In this document: one piece after another, positions 1-5,882 of the stretch
How positions within the stretch are numbered: position 1 is the stretch's first letter
Layout: every line of letters begins with the position of its first letter
Assembly: GCA_900550855.1 (NCBI GenBank)
Contig: URTQ01000043.1
Location: forward strand, 1-10,527
Reading direction: 5' to 3'
Source: an uncultured Eubacteriales bacterium
GTDB lineage: Bacteria > Bacillota > Clostridia > Christensenellales > CAG-917
Length of the DNA: 10,527 bases
The notes under the pieces: model-generated
Databases searched by the model: none
Seen by the model: the letters and a program-made list of their open reading frames with translations, nothing else
What the model was told of the DNA's origin: nothing
Program-made: the position numbers and the translations under genes

Positions 1-552
1 CACGACGCCGCTCGGATTGTTGGGCGAATTGACGATAATCGCTTTCGTTCTCTCGGTTATCGCGTTTTCGAGAGCGGTGAGATTCGGGGTGAAGTCTTTT
101 TCGTCAAATGGCACGACGATAGGCGTGCCGCCTGCCGCTTTTATGAAAACTTCGTATTCGGGAAAGTACGGGGCGAGTACGACAAATTCGTCGCAACGTT
201 CGTTGAGTGCGCGAAGGGTTATGCAGAGGGAAGCCGCCGCGCCGCAAGTCATATAGATATAATCCGCGTTTACGTCCACGCCGAAACGACGACGTATATT
301 GTTTGCAATCGCCTCTCTCACGCCTTTGCCGCCTTGCGCCGACGTGTAGCCGTGAAGCGCAACGGGATTTTCGTCTGCAAGCGACATAATCGCCTCTTTC
401 ACGCAGTCGGGGGACGGCGTGTTGGGATTGCCCAGCGAAAAGTCGAACACGTTTTCCTTTCCGACCTTTTCGGCGCATTGTTTGCCGTATTCGAACAACT
501 CTCTTATCGACGAGCGTTTGCTTCCGAGCGCGTACATATCTTTGTTGAACAT
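1..552 (-). CDS. PLP-dependent aminotransferase, class I/II, N-terminal part (runs off window)
   Basis: The reading frame is open from ATG at 552 down to base 1, giving 184 codons with no stop. It is the N-terminal half of a fold-type I aminotransferase, which is usually about 390 residues. Visible family features are the N-terminal substrate-loop motif FDFSLGNPN (residues 36-44), the HGYTSAQGGKGVREAIA segment (63-79), a GAAASL turn (100-105) that corresponds to the PLP phosphate-binding region, and the cofactor-contacting NSPNNPSGV motif (175-183). The catalytic lysine lies beyond the window edge and cannot be checked. The start is fixed by a GAGGTGA Shine-Dalgarno (plus-strand 557-563) and a good promoter just upstream. 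Such enzymes move amino groups between amino acids and 2-oxo acids in the cytoplasm. The overall style resembles aspartate aminotransferase-like proteins, but substrate specificity cannot be read from this fragment. It is divergent from the sirtuin gene. Confidence 0.93.
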   Translation of the reverse strand, partial: MFNKDMYALGSKRSSIRELFEYGKQCAEKVGKENVFDFSLGNPNTPSPDCVKEAIMSLADENPVALHGYTSAQGGKGVREAIANNIRRRFGVDVNADYIYMTCGAAASLCITLRALNERCDEFVVLAPYFPEYEVFIKAAGGTPIVVPFDEKDFTPNLTALENAITERTKAIIVNSPNNPSGVV

Positions 553-574
553 AAACTCACCTCGCAATTAAGAA

Positions 575-603
575 ATTATACCACTTGTATTGCCGTTTTT
601 CAA
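575..603 (-). promoter_or_regulatory. Sigma-A promoter of the aminotransferase gene
   Basis: On the minus strand a -35 TTGAAA (plus 598-603) is followed by a 17-base spacer and a perfect -10 TATAAT (plus 575-580). Transcription would start near 568, leaving a leader of only about 15 bases that carries the GAGGTGA ribosome binding site. The promoter overlaps the divergent sirtuin promoter on the other strand. Confidence 0.8.
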
Positions 604-613
604 GTGATATAAT
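585..613 (+). promoter_or_regulatory. Extended -10 promoter of the sirtuin gene
   Basis: A perfect -10 TATAAT (608-613) is preceded by TGA, making the extended -10 form TGnTATAAT. A weak -35 TTGTAT lies at 585-590 with a 17-base spacer. Transcription would start near 620, about 17 bases before the ATG at 637. The weak -35 fits promoters that depend on the extended -10. It shares DNA with the divergent aminotransferase promoter, so RNA polymerase probably cannot occupy both at once. Confidence 0.75.
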
Positions 614-636
614 TTAGACGTAGAAGGTGAAAGCAT

Positions 637-1401
637 ATGGTAAACGAGTTTAGCGACAGAACGTTCGCCGCGTTAAGCGATTTAAAAGCGGCAATCGAAA
701 AATCTCGGCGCATAGTCGTGCTGACGGGGGCGGGCGCGTCCGTTCCGAGCGGCATACCCGACTTTCGCAGTGCGCACGGATTGTATTCCACGCCGTTTGG
801 CAACTATTCTGCCGAAACCGTAATTTCGCACAACTTTTTCATCTCGCACCCCAAAGAGTTTTACGACTTTTACAAGAGCAAAATGATATACGAAAACGCA
901 AAGCCAAACGCAATGCACTTGCTTTTGGCAAGGCTTGAAAAGGAAGGCAGAATCGAGGGTATAGTCACGCAAAACATCGACGGCTTGCACCAAGCGGCAG
1001 GCAGTGAAAAGGTGTTTGAATTGCACGGCTCGATTGAGCGAAACAGGTGCGAGCGTTGCCACAAGTTTTTCGGTTTGGATTATATAGTATCGCACGAGGG
1101 CGTGCCGCATTGCGACGAGTGCGGCGGCATAATAAAACCCGAAGTGGTCTTGTACGGCGAGAACCTTGACGAGCGAGTTTTGCGCGGCGCAATCAGAGCA
1201 ATTCAGCGAGCGGATATGCTCGTTGTCGTCGGCACGTCTTTGGTCGTTTATCCTGCCGCGGGACTTGTCGGATATTTTACGGGCGACGTCACGGCGGTGA
1301 TAAACAAGTCAAGCACTTATTTCGATGCGCAAGCGGATATTTTGCTTAACGAGGATTGCGGGAAGGTCGCAGAGTGGCTCGACAAAAATCTGAATTTATA
1401 A
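637..1401 (+). CDS. cobB: Sirtuin (Sir2/CobB-type) NAD-dependent protein deacylase
   Basis: A 254-residue cytoplasmic enzyme that removes acyl groups from protein lysines, consuming NAD and giving nicotinamide and O-acyl-ADP-ribose. The whole Sir2 signature is present: NAD-binding GAGASVPSGIPDFR (residues 31-44), TQNIDGLH (111-118), catalytic His130 in ELHGS, a structural zinc site of four cysteines (C138, C141, C159, C162) in two CxxC pairs, KPEVVLYGE (167-175), and VGTSLVVYPAAGL (198-210). Length is normal for single-domain bacterial sirtuins. The ATG is preceded by AAGGTG at 624-629, seven bases upstream. It has its own extended -10 promoter and a downstream terminator, so it is probably monocistronic. 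The divergent aminotransferase shares its control region. The exact acyl preference cannot be deduced. It could equally be called NpdA or SrtN, since names vary between genomes. Confidence 0.97.
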   Translation: MVNEFSDRTFAALSDLKAAIEKSRRIVVLTGAGASVPSGIPDFRSAHGLYSTPFGNYSAETVISHNFFISHPKEFYDFYKSKMIYENAKPNAMHLLLARLEKEGRIEGIVTQNIDGLHQAAGSEKVFELHGSIERNRCERCHKFFGLDYIVSHEGVPHCDECGGIIKPEVVLYGENLDERVLRGAIRAIQRADMLVVVGTSLVVYPAAGLVGYFTGDVTAVINKSSTYFDAQADILLNEDCGKVAEWLDKNLNL

Positions 1402-1421
1402 TGCAATAACCGATGTTTATA

Positions 1422-1459
1422 CATGCAAAATCGGCGCATAAAGTGCCGTTTTTTGCATG
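1422..1459. terminator. Bidirectional intrinsic terminator between sirtuin and glmS
   Basis: Nested stem: CATGCAAAA (1422-1430) pairs perfectly with TTTTGCATG (1451-1459). Inside it CGGCGC (1432-1437) pairs with GTGCCG (1443-1448) around an ATAAA loop. Read rightward the inner stem is followed by six T residues, and read leftward by GATTTT. It therefore can end both the sirtuin transcript and the convergent glmS transcript. The rest of the 1402-1546 spacer is AT-rich and shows nothing else I can support. Confidence 0.8.
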
Positions 1460-1546
1460 TTGTGCAACATAAAACATTAACATTATTAGTCGCTTTTTTC
1501 TGTAAATATATTGCCTTATTTTGTCTACGTTGCGCCTATGTTTTTA

Positions 1547-3268
1547 TTATATTACGGTTACGCTCTTTGCGAGATTTCTCGGCTTGTCGGGGTTGAGTCC
1601 CATACAAAGCGAGGTCGTAAGCGCAAGCGATTGAAGGGGAATGACCGACAAAATCGGGTACAGTAATTCGTCCTTGCAATCGGGCAAAACGAACGTTTTG
1701 CTTGCGCCTACGTCGCCTATCGACGTGAGCGCAATGACGTACGCGCCCCTCGATTTCAATTCGCTCACGCTTGCCGCCGTGCGCTCTTTGTCTTGCTCGT
1801 TCGTCGCAATCACGGTGATTACGCTCTTTGAATCTATGAGGGCAATCGTGCCGTGTTTAAGTTCGCCCGACTGATATGCGTCCGTCATTTTGTAGGTGAT
1901 TTCCTTAAACTTCAACGCGCCCTCTCTCGCCGTCACGAAGTCGAGTCCTTTGCCGATGAAAAACAGATTCGCTTTCTTGATTTTTTCTTCGTACAGCGAC
2001 TGCGCGCTCGCAATGCGAACGTCTTGCACGAGCGCGGATATTTCGCTTTTTGATGGCGTTTGACCGACGCAGATTTTTGCAATGACGTACAGCGCAAGCA
2101 GTTGGCAAACGTAGGATTTCGTCGCCGCAACCGCAACTTCCGCGCCTGCGTTGAGATAGAGCGTTTTGTCCGCTTCGAACGTTATGCTGCTTGCCTCGAC
2201 GTTTGTCAGCGCAACCGTTTTTGCGCCAAACTCTTTGCACCGTTTGAGCGCGAGAACGGTGTCCGCCGTTTCGCCGCTTTGCGTTATAAAAATGCCGACT
2301 GTGTTCTTCGTTAAAAACCTTACGCCCGAAAACTCGCTTGCCACTTCGCATACGCACGGAATCCCCAAAAGCCGCTCGAAAACGTCTTTCCCGTACAAGC
2401 CGGCGTGGTACGCCGTGCCGCAACCGCAAAACACGATTTTTTCGGCGTTTTTCAAGTCGTTTATCAATTTTTCGTCAACGTTCTTGACAATGCTTCTGAA
2501 CGTTTTGACGAGCGCGCGCGGAATTTCGTCGATTTCCGAGCGCATATGACAAGAACATTCTTTCGGGGCGGTGCGCTTAACTTTGATAGGCTTTTTGATT
2601 TGTTTTTCGCCGTCCTTGAAAAACTCTGCGGAATCGGCAGTGATTTTGGCACATTCGCCGTCGCTCAAAACCACGATATTCTGCGTGTATTTGCCAAGCG
2701 CGAGAGTATCGCTTGCAACGAAGTTTTCGCCTTTTCCGAGTCCGACGGCAAGCGACGCGCCGCACCGTCTTATATAAATCGCGCGCTCGCCCTCTTTTAT
2801 GGCAAGAAACGTCGTTGCGCCTCTAAGGCGTTTTCCGACGTTTTCGATTGCCACCGTCATATCGCAAGTTTCGAGCGCGAGCATATGCGCGATAATTTCG
2901 CTGTCCGTATCCGACGAAAACGCTATTCCTTTTGCGGACAACTCGGCTTTGAGTTCTTCGGCGTTGCTTATCACGCCGTTGTGCGCAACGGCGATTTTAC
3001 CGTCGAAAGACAAATGCGGGTGTGCGTTTTTCTCGCACACCTTGCCGTGAGTTGCCCACCTCGTATGCCCGATTCCCACTTGCGCGGAAAGGGCGGGGAC
3101 TTTCTTTTCGAGCAATTCAACGCGCCCGACGGCTTTGAACACCTTGATTCTCTCGCCCGAAACGGCGATACCCGCGCTGTCATAGCCTCGATATTCAAGA
3201 GTTTTCAATCCGTCAAGCACGATTTTTTCGGCACTTTGAAAGCCGACGTAGCCTATAATTCCGCACAT
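1547..3268 (-). CDS. glmS: Glutamine--fructose-6-phosphate aminotransferase (isomerizing)
   Basis: This enzyme makes glucosamine-6-phosphate from fructose-6-phosphate and glutamine, the first step to UDP-GlcNAc for peptidoglycan. The protein begins MCGIIGYVG, so after Met removal Cys2 becomes the N-terminal nucleophile of the class II glutaminase domain. That fixes the ATG at 3268; an in-frame TTG 30 bases upstream is rejected. Glutaminase motifs are EYRGYDSAGIAV (25-36), HTRWATHG (68-75) and AHNGVISN (95-102). Two SIS isomerase domains follow, with CGCGTAYHAG, ITQSGETADT, AVAATKSY and ELKHGTIALID. The C terminus DKPRNLAKSVTVI carries the conserved tail lysine (about K568). At 573 residues it is slightly shorter than the usual 600 or so, but no domain is missing. 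The linker before the first SIS domain has an unusual CSCH. There is no clear Shine-Dalgarno near the ATG, and a palindrome (3265-3277) covers the start. I found no glmS ribozyme core upstream. It is transcribed alone. Confidence 0.97.
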   Translation of the reverse strand: MCGIIGYVGFQSAEKIVLDGLKTLEYRGYDSAGIAVSGERIKVFKAVGRVELLEKKVPALSAQVGIGHTRWATHGKVCEKNAHPHLSFDGKIAVAHNGVISNAEELKAELSAKGIAFSSDTDSEIIAHMLALETCDMTVAIENVGKRLRGATTFLAIKEGERAIYIRRCGASLAVGLGKGENFVASDTLALGKYTQNIVVLSDGECAKITADSAEFFKDGEKQIKKPIKVKRTAPKECSCHMRSEIDEIPRALVKTFRSIVKNVDEKLINDLKNAEKIVFCGCGTAYHAGLYGKDVFERLLGIPCVCEVASEFSGVRFLTKNTVGIFITQSGETADTVLALKRCKEFGAKTVALTNVEASSITFEADKTLYLNAGAEVAVAATKSYVCQLLALYVIAKICVGQTPSKSEISALVQDVRIASAQSLYEEKIKKANLFFIGKGLDFVTAREGALKFKEITYKMTDAYQSGELKHGTIALIDSKSVITVIATNEQDKERTAASVSELKSRGAYVIALTSIGDVGASKTFVLPDCKDELLYPILSVIPLQSLALTTSLCMGLNPDKPRNLAKSVTVI

Positions 3269-3322
3269 ATCATATGTATATGCAACGCCGCCATACAAGG
3301 TGCTTTTTAGGCAATTCGTTTA

Positions 3323-3351
3323 TATATAACCGACGTATAGAACGACTGCAA
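3323..3351 (-). promoter_or_regulatory. Probable glmS promoter
   Basis: On the minus strand -35 TTGCAG (plus 3346-3351) and -10 TATATA (plus 3323-3328) are separated by 17 bases. Transcription would begin near 3315, giving a leader of about 47 bases. A perfect inverted repeat lies directly upstream of the -35. Confidence 0.6.
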
Positions 3352-3376
3352 GCGATTAATAACGCATATTAATCGC
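3352..3376. repeat. Perfect 25-bp palindrome next to glmS -35 (candidate operator)
   Basis: GCGATTAATA (3352-3361) and TATTAATCGC (3367-3376) are exact reverse complements around the five bases ACGCA. The palindrome begins on the base after the glmS -35 box. It lies about 100 bases upstream of the GH31 -35. Its symmetry and position fit a binding site for a dimeric regulator. No regulator gene is visible in the window. Confidence 0.7.
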
Positions 3377-3390
3377 CGTAATAAACCCGC

Positions 3391-3451
3391 AAAAACGATA
3401 TAAAAACGATACAAAATAATACAAAAAAACGTCGCAAAAACGGCGTAAAAA
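3391..3451. promoter_or_regulatory. Helically phased A-tracts (predicted curved DNA) upstream of the GH31 promoter
   Basis: Six A-runs lie on the plus strand at 3391-3395, 3402-3406, 3413-3416, 3423-3429, 3436-3440 and 3447-3451. Their centres are about 11, 10.5, 11.5, 12 and 11 bases apart, close to one turn of the helix. Phased A-tracts are known to bend DNA. The array ends 24 bases before the GH31 -35, where curved DNA or UP-like elements can aid RNA polymerase binding. Nothing in this stretch appears to be coding. Confidence 0.7.
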
Positions 3452-3475
3452 CAACGCATAAATTAGCATTGCGTA

Positions 3476-3504
3476 TTGACACTTCGCCGCTTGCTTGTTA
3501 TCAT
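3476..3504 (+). promoter_or_regulatory. Promoter of the GH31 gene
   Basis: Perfect -35 TTGACA (3476-3481), 17-base spacer, -10 TATCAT (3499-3504). The start of transcription would be near 3511, giving a leader of about 44 bases. That leader contains a small hairpin, GCTCT-ACG-AGAGC (3528-3540), just ahead of the ribosome binding site GGAGGG (3546-3551). Confidence 0.8.
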
Positions 3505-3554
3505 ATTTTAGAAGAATAATATAGTTCGCTCTACGAGAGCAGGACGGAGGGAAT

Positions 3555-5657
3555 ATGAGGTTTTCGCAAGAACTCGCACCGTGCAAAAAAGAGAATACGA
3601 TTATCGTCGGCGACGTGCGCATAAGCGTGCTTTCGCCAAGAACGTTGCGCATAGAAAAGGGTAGTTTTACGGACAATCGCACGCAGTTCGCATTTTGCAG
3701 GGATTACGCAAATCCGCAGTTTAAGTATGCAAAAAATGGCAATGAAGTGTCGATTGAAACGGAAACGTGCTTTTTTAACGTAAACACAAAGACGCTTTCG
3801 ACGTCCGTCACTTTCAAAAACGGCGAGAGCGCGACGCCCTCGAACGCGTTCAATCTCGGCGGCACGGCGAGGACGTTGGACGGCACGTTCGGCGTGCTGG
3901 GCGGTTGGAAAGGCAGAGGCGAAAAGAAAGACCATTTTTGCATTGCGCATATCAGAAAAGGTATATTCGCATTGAACGGCGTGAGCGAAATAGACGATTC
4001 GTCGTCGGTTATTCTCAACGTTGACGGCAGCGTTTCGCCTCGTCCTGCGGCAACGAAAGACAAGTACGTTTTCGCGTTCGGAAGGGACTACCTCGGCGGA
4101 CTCAAAGAGTTTTATTCTCTTTCGGGATTCACGCCCGTTCTTCCCAAATACGTTCTCGGCAACTGGTGGTCGCGCTATCACGCCTACACCGACAAAGAGT
4201 ATCTCGAACTTATGGACAAATTCGAGCAAAAGAACGTGCCTCTCACCGTCGCCACGATAGATATGGACTGGCATATCGTAAACAACGTGCCAAAGGACGC
4301 CGAATACAAATCGTTTCAAGGCGCAGGGTGGACGGGATATACGTTTGAAAAGGAATTGTTCCCCGACCCCGAGGGATTTTTGCAAAACCTCAAAGGTCGC
4401 AATCTTGCGGTCACGATGAACTTGCACCCCCGCGACGGCGTTCGCTATTTCGAGGAACAATACCCCAAAATGTGTCGCGCGCTCGGCGTAGACCCGCAAA
4501 CCAAGCGCACGCTCGAATTTGACCTCACCGACGAGAAATTCCGCAACGCGTACTTCGATATTTTGCACCATCCGTACGAAAAGATGGGCGTTGATTTTTG
4601 GTGGATTGACTGGCAACAAGGCACGAAGTCGAAGATGAAAAATCTCGATCCGCTTTGGCTTCTCAACCACTATCACACTCTCGACATCAATCGCGACGGA
4701 AAGGGCAGCGTGATTCTTTCGAGATACGCAGGGCTCGGCTCGCACCGCTATCCGCTCGGATTTTCGGGGGACACGGTAGTGTGCTGGAACAGTCTGAAAT
4801 TCCAACCCTATTTCACCGCGCTCGCTTCCAACGCAGGCTACACTTGGTGGTCGCACGACATAGGCGGACACCTTTTCGGCAAGGGCGACAACGAACTGTA
4901 TTTGAGATGGTTGCAATACGGCGTATTCTCGCCGATAAACCGCCTGCATTCCAACAACAAGGCGATGAGCAAAGAGCCGTGGAATTACGCGCAGGTCGAA
5001 ACGATTGCAGAGGACTTTTTGCGCTTGCGCCACAGACTTTTGCCGTATTTGTACACGGCGAACGTAAGAACGGCGACGGAAGGCGTTCCGCTCGTATGCC
5101 CGACGTATTACTATTCGCAAGATAGCCGCGCATACGACAAAAAGTGGCGCAATCAATACTATTTCGGCGCGCAAATGTACGTTTGCCCCGTCACGCACAA
5201 GGGCAAAAACGGCGTGACGAAGCAAAAGCTTTGGCTTCCGAGCGGCGTATGGTTCGATTTCTTCACGGGCGAAAAATTCGAGGGCGGAAAGGAATATCAA
5301 AGGGAATATCCGCTCGACAGATACCCCGTGTTCGTCAAAGAGGGCGCGATTATACCTTTGCTCAATCAAGACAAGAACTCGACCGAGTTTAAGGATATAG
5401 AACTCAAAATTTATCTCGGAAACAACGTTTATACAATGTTCGACGAGCAAGGCAAAATATCCGTCGCAATGAAAAAGGACGAGAACGGGTACGATGTGAT
5501 AATCATTCCCGAAAACGCAAAAACCGAACGTCTAACCGTGTCTTTTGCAAATATCGAAGAAGCGAATGTCGAGTTTAACGGACAGCAATCGGATTTGAAA
5601 TCGCTTGAAAATATGCCTTGCAAGCCTATGAAAATCCGCATCGAAAACGCACGCTGA
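3555..5657 (+). CDS. Glycoside hydrolase family 31 (alpha-glycosidase)
   Basis: A 700-residue GH31 enzyme. No signal peptide or membrane segment is visible, so it should act in the cytoplasm on imported alpha-linked sugars. The N-terminal beta-sandwich (about 1-195) contains the GVLGGWKGRG stretch. The TIM barrel opens at KYVLGNWWSRY (198-208). IDMDWH (235-240) supplies the substrate-binding Asp236. FWWIDWQQG holds the likely nucleophile Asp352, FSGDT the likely acid/base Asp406, and HDIGGH (434-439) is the conserved late-barrel motif. C-terminal beta domains follow, with LPSGVWFDFFTGE and PVFVKEGAIIPLL. The nucleophile motif is WIDWQQ rather than the classic WxDMNE of alpha-glucosidases. Specificity is therefore uncertain: glucosidase, galactosidase, xylosidase or N-acetylhexosaminidase activities all occur in this family. 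The start is supported by GGAGGG three bases upstream and by the promoter. It is monocistronic and divergent from glmS. Confidence 0.95.
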   Translation: MRFSQELAPCKKENTIIVGDVRISVLSPRTLRIEKGSFTDNRTQFAFCRDYANPQFKYAKNGNEVSIETETCFFNVNTKTLSTSVTFKNGESATPSNAFNLGGTARTLDGTFGVLGGWKGRGEKKDHFCIAHIRKGIFALNGVSEIDDSSSVILNVDGSVSPRPAATKDKYVFAFGRDYLGGLKEFYSLSGFTPVLPKYVLGNWWSRYHAYTDKEYLELMDKFEQKNVPLTVATIDMDWHIVNNVPKDAEYKSFQGAGWTGYTFEKELFPDPEGFLQNLKGRNLAVTMNLHPRDGVRYFEEQYPKMCRALGVDPQTKRTLEFDLTDEKFRNAYFDILHHPYEKMGVDFWWIDWQQGTKSKMKNLDPLWLLNHYHTLDINRDGKGSVILSRYAGLGSHRYPLGFSGDTVVCWNSLKFQPYFTALASNAGYTWWSHDIGGHLFGKGDNELYLRWLQYGVFSPINRLHSNNKAMSKEPWNYAQVETIAEDFLRLRHRLLPYLYTANVRTATEGVPLVCPTYYYSQDSRAYDKKWRNQYYFGAQMYVCPVTHKGKNGVTKQKLWLPSGVWFDFFTGEKFEGGKEYQREYPLDRYPVFVKEGAIIPLLNQDKNSTEFKDIELKIYLGNNVYTMFDEQGKISVAMKKDENGYDVIIIPENAKTERLTVSFANIEEANVEFNGQQSDLKSLENMPCKPMKIRIENAR

Positions 5658-5702
5658 TTACGCTCTTAACGGGTATTGAAAACGTGCGGTAAAAATGCTA
5701 AT

Positions 5703-5745
5703 AACGGAAATAACGAAAGGCGTTTGCAAAAAATATCCGTTTTTT
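5703..5745 (+). terminator. Weak candidate terminator after the GH31 gene
   Basis: AACGGA (5703-5708) can pair with TCCGTT (5736-5741), which runs into further T residues up to 5745. The loop is long (27 bases) and the stem only six pairs. A second overlapping pairing, AGGCGTTT (5718-5725) with AAACGCTT (5751-5758), covers the rplM -35. This is the only termination-like signal between the GH31 gene and the rplM promoter. Confidence 0.3.
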
Positions 5746-5756
5746 GACAAAAACGC

Positions 5757-5785
5757 TTGACTTATTTTGTTATATTTAATATTAT
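5757..5785 (+). promoter_or_regulatory. Promoter of the rplM-rpsI operon
   Basis: -35 TTGACT (5757-5762), 17-base spacer, -10 TATTAT (5780-5785), in a very AT-rich setting. Transcription would start near 5792, leaving a leader of about 90 bases that holds the structured element at 5815-5874. Confidence 0.78.
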
Positions 5786-5814
5786 TATCAAGCATATTTT
5801 TGAAAGACGTATGG

Positions 5815-5874
5815 CGCGAGAAGAACTAGCCCCTCCGATCTAAGCCTTGCTCTTGCGAAAACAAATTTTGGAGG
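5815..5874 (+). ncRNA. Structured rplM leader, probable L13 autoregulatory element with anti-SD loop
   Basis: CGCGAGA (5815-5821) pairs with TCTTGCG (5851-5857), giving seven pairs with one G-U. The intervening loop is much more GC-rich than the surrounding leader. It contains CCTCCGA (5832-5838), which can pair over seven positions, with one G-U, with TTGGAGG (5868-5874), the rplM Shine-Dalgarno. Loop-to-SD pairing would form a pseudoknot hiding the ribosome binding site. Low-GC Gram-positive bacteria are known to carry an L13 leader family ahead of rplM-rpsI, thought to respond to the ribosomal protein. The position fits, but I could not match the family consensus from memory. The pairing is seen in the sequence; its function is inferred. 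Confidence 0.6.
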
Positions 5875-5882
5875 TTAGCACA

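Larger units (their letters stand above)
575..613. repeat. Near-perfect inverted repeat spanning both divergent -10 boxes
   Basis: ATTATACCACTTG (575-587) and CAAGTGATATAAT (601-613) are inverted repeats matching at 12 of 13 positions, separated by 13 bases. Each arm contains the -10 element of one of the two divergent promoters. This could be an operator for a dimeric regulator, or it may only reflect two similar promoters facing each other. However, the CCACTTG/CAAGTGA part is not required by sigma-A consensus. Confidence 0.7.

Noticed and set aside
3269..3298. Upstream TTG start extending GlmS by ten residues
   Set aside because: GlmS needs Cys directly after the initiator Met as its nucleophile; an extension would block the glutaminase.
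2405..3310. 301-codon plus-strand frame antisense to glmS
   Set aside because: It overlaps glmS fully, resembles no protein, and lacks start signals.
3269..3540. glmS ribozyme upstream of glmS
   Set aside because: I looked for a ribozyme-like core on the minus strand and found only promoter elements, a palindrome and A-tracts; the inferred leader of about 47 bases is too short.
3531..5450. 639-codon open frame on the minus strand across the GH31 gene
   Set aside because: It is antisense to a gene with complete GH31 motifs, has no ribosome site or domain, and is rich in Arg, Val and Ala as expected from the reverse complement of GC-biased codons. I treat it as a shadow frame.
5847..5882. Upstream non-ATG start giving L13 twelve more residues
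   Set aside because: It would place the start inside the leader hairpin and ahead of the strong GGAGG ribosome site that clearly serves the ATG at 5883.
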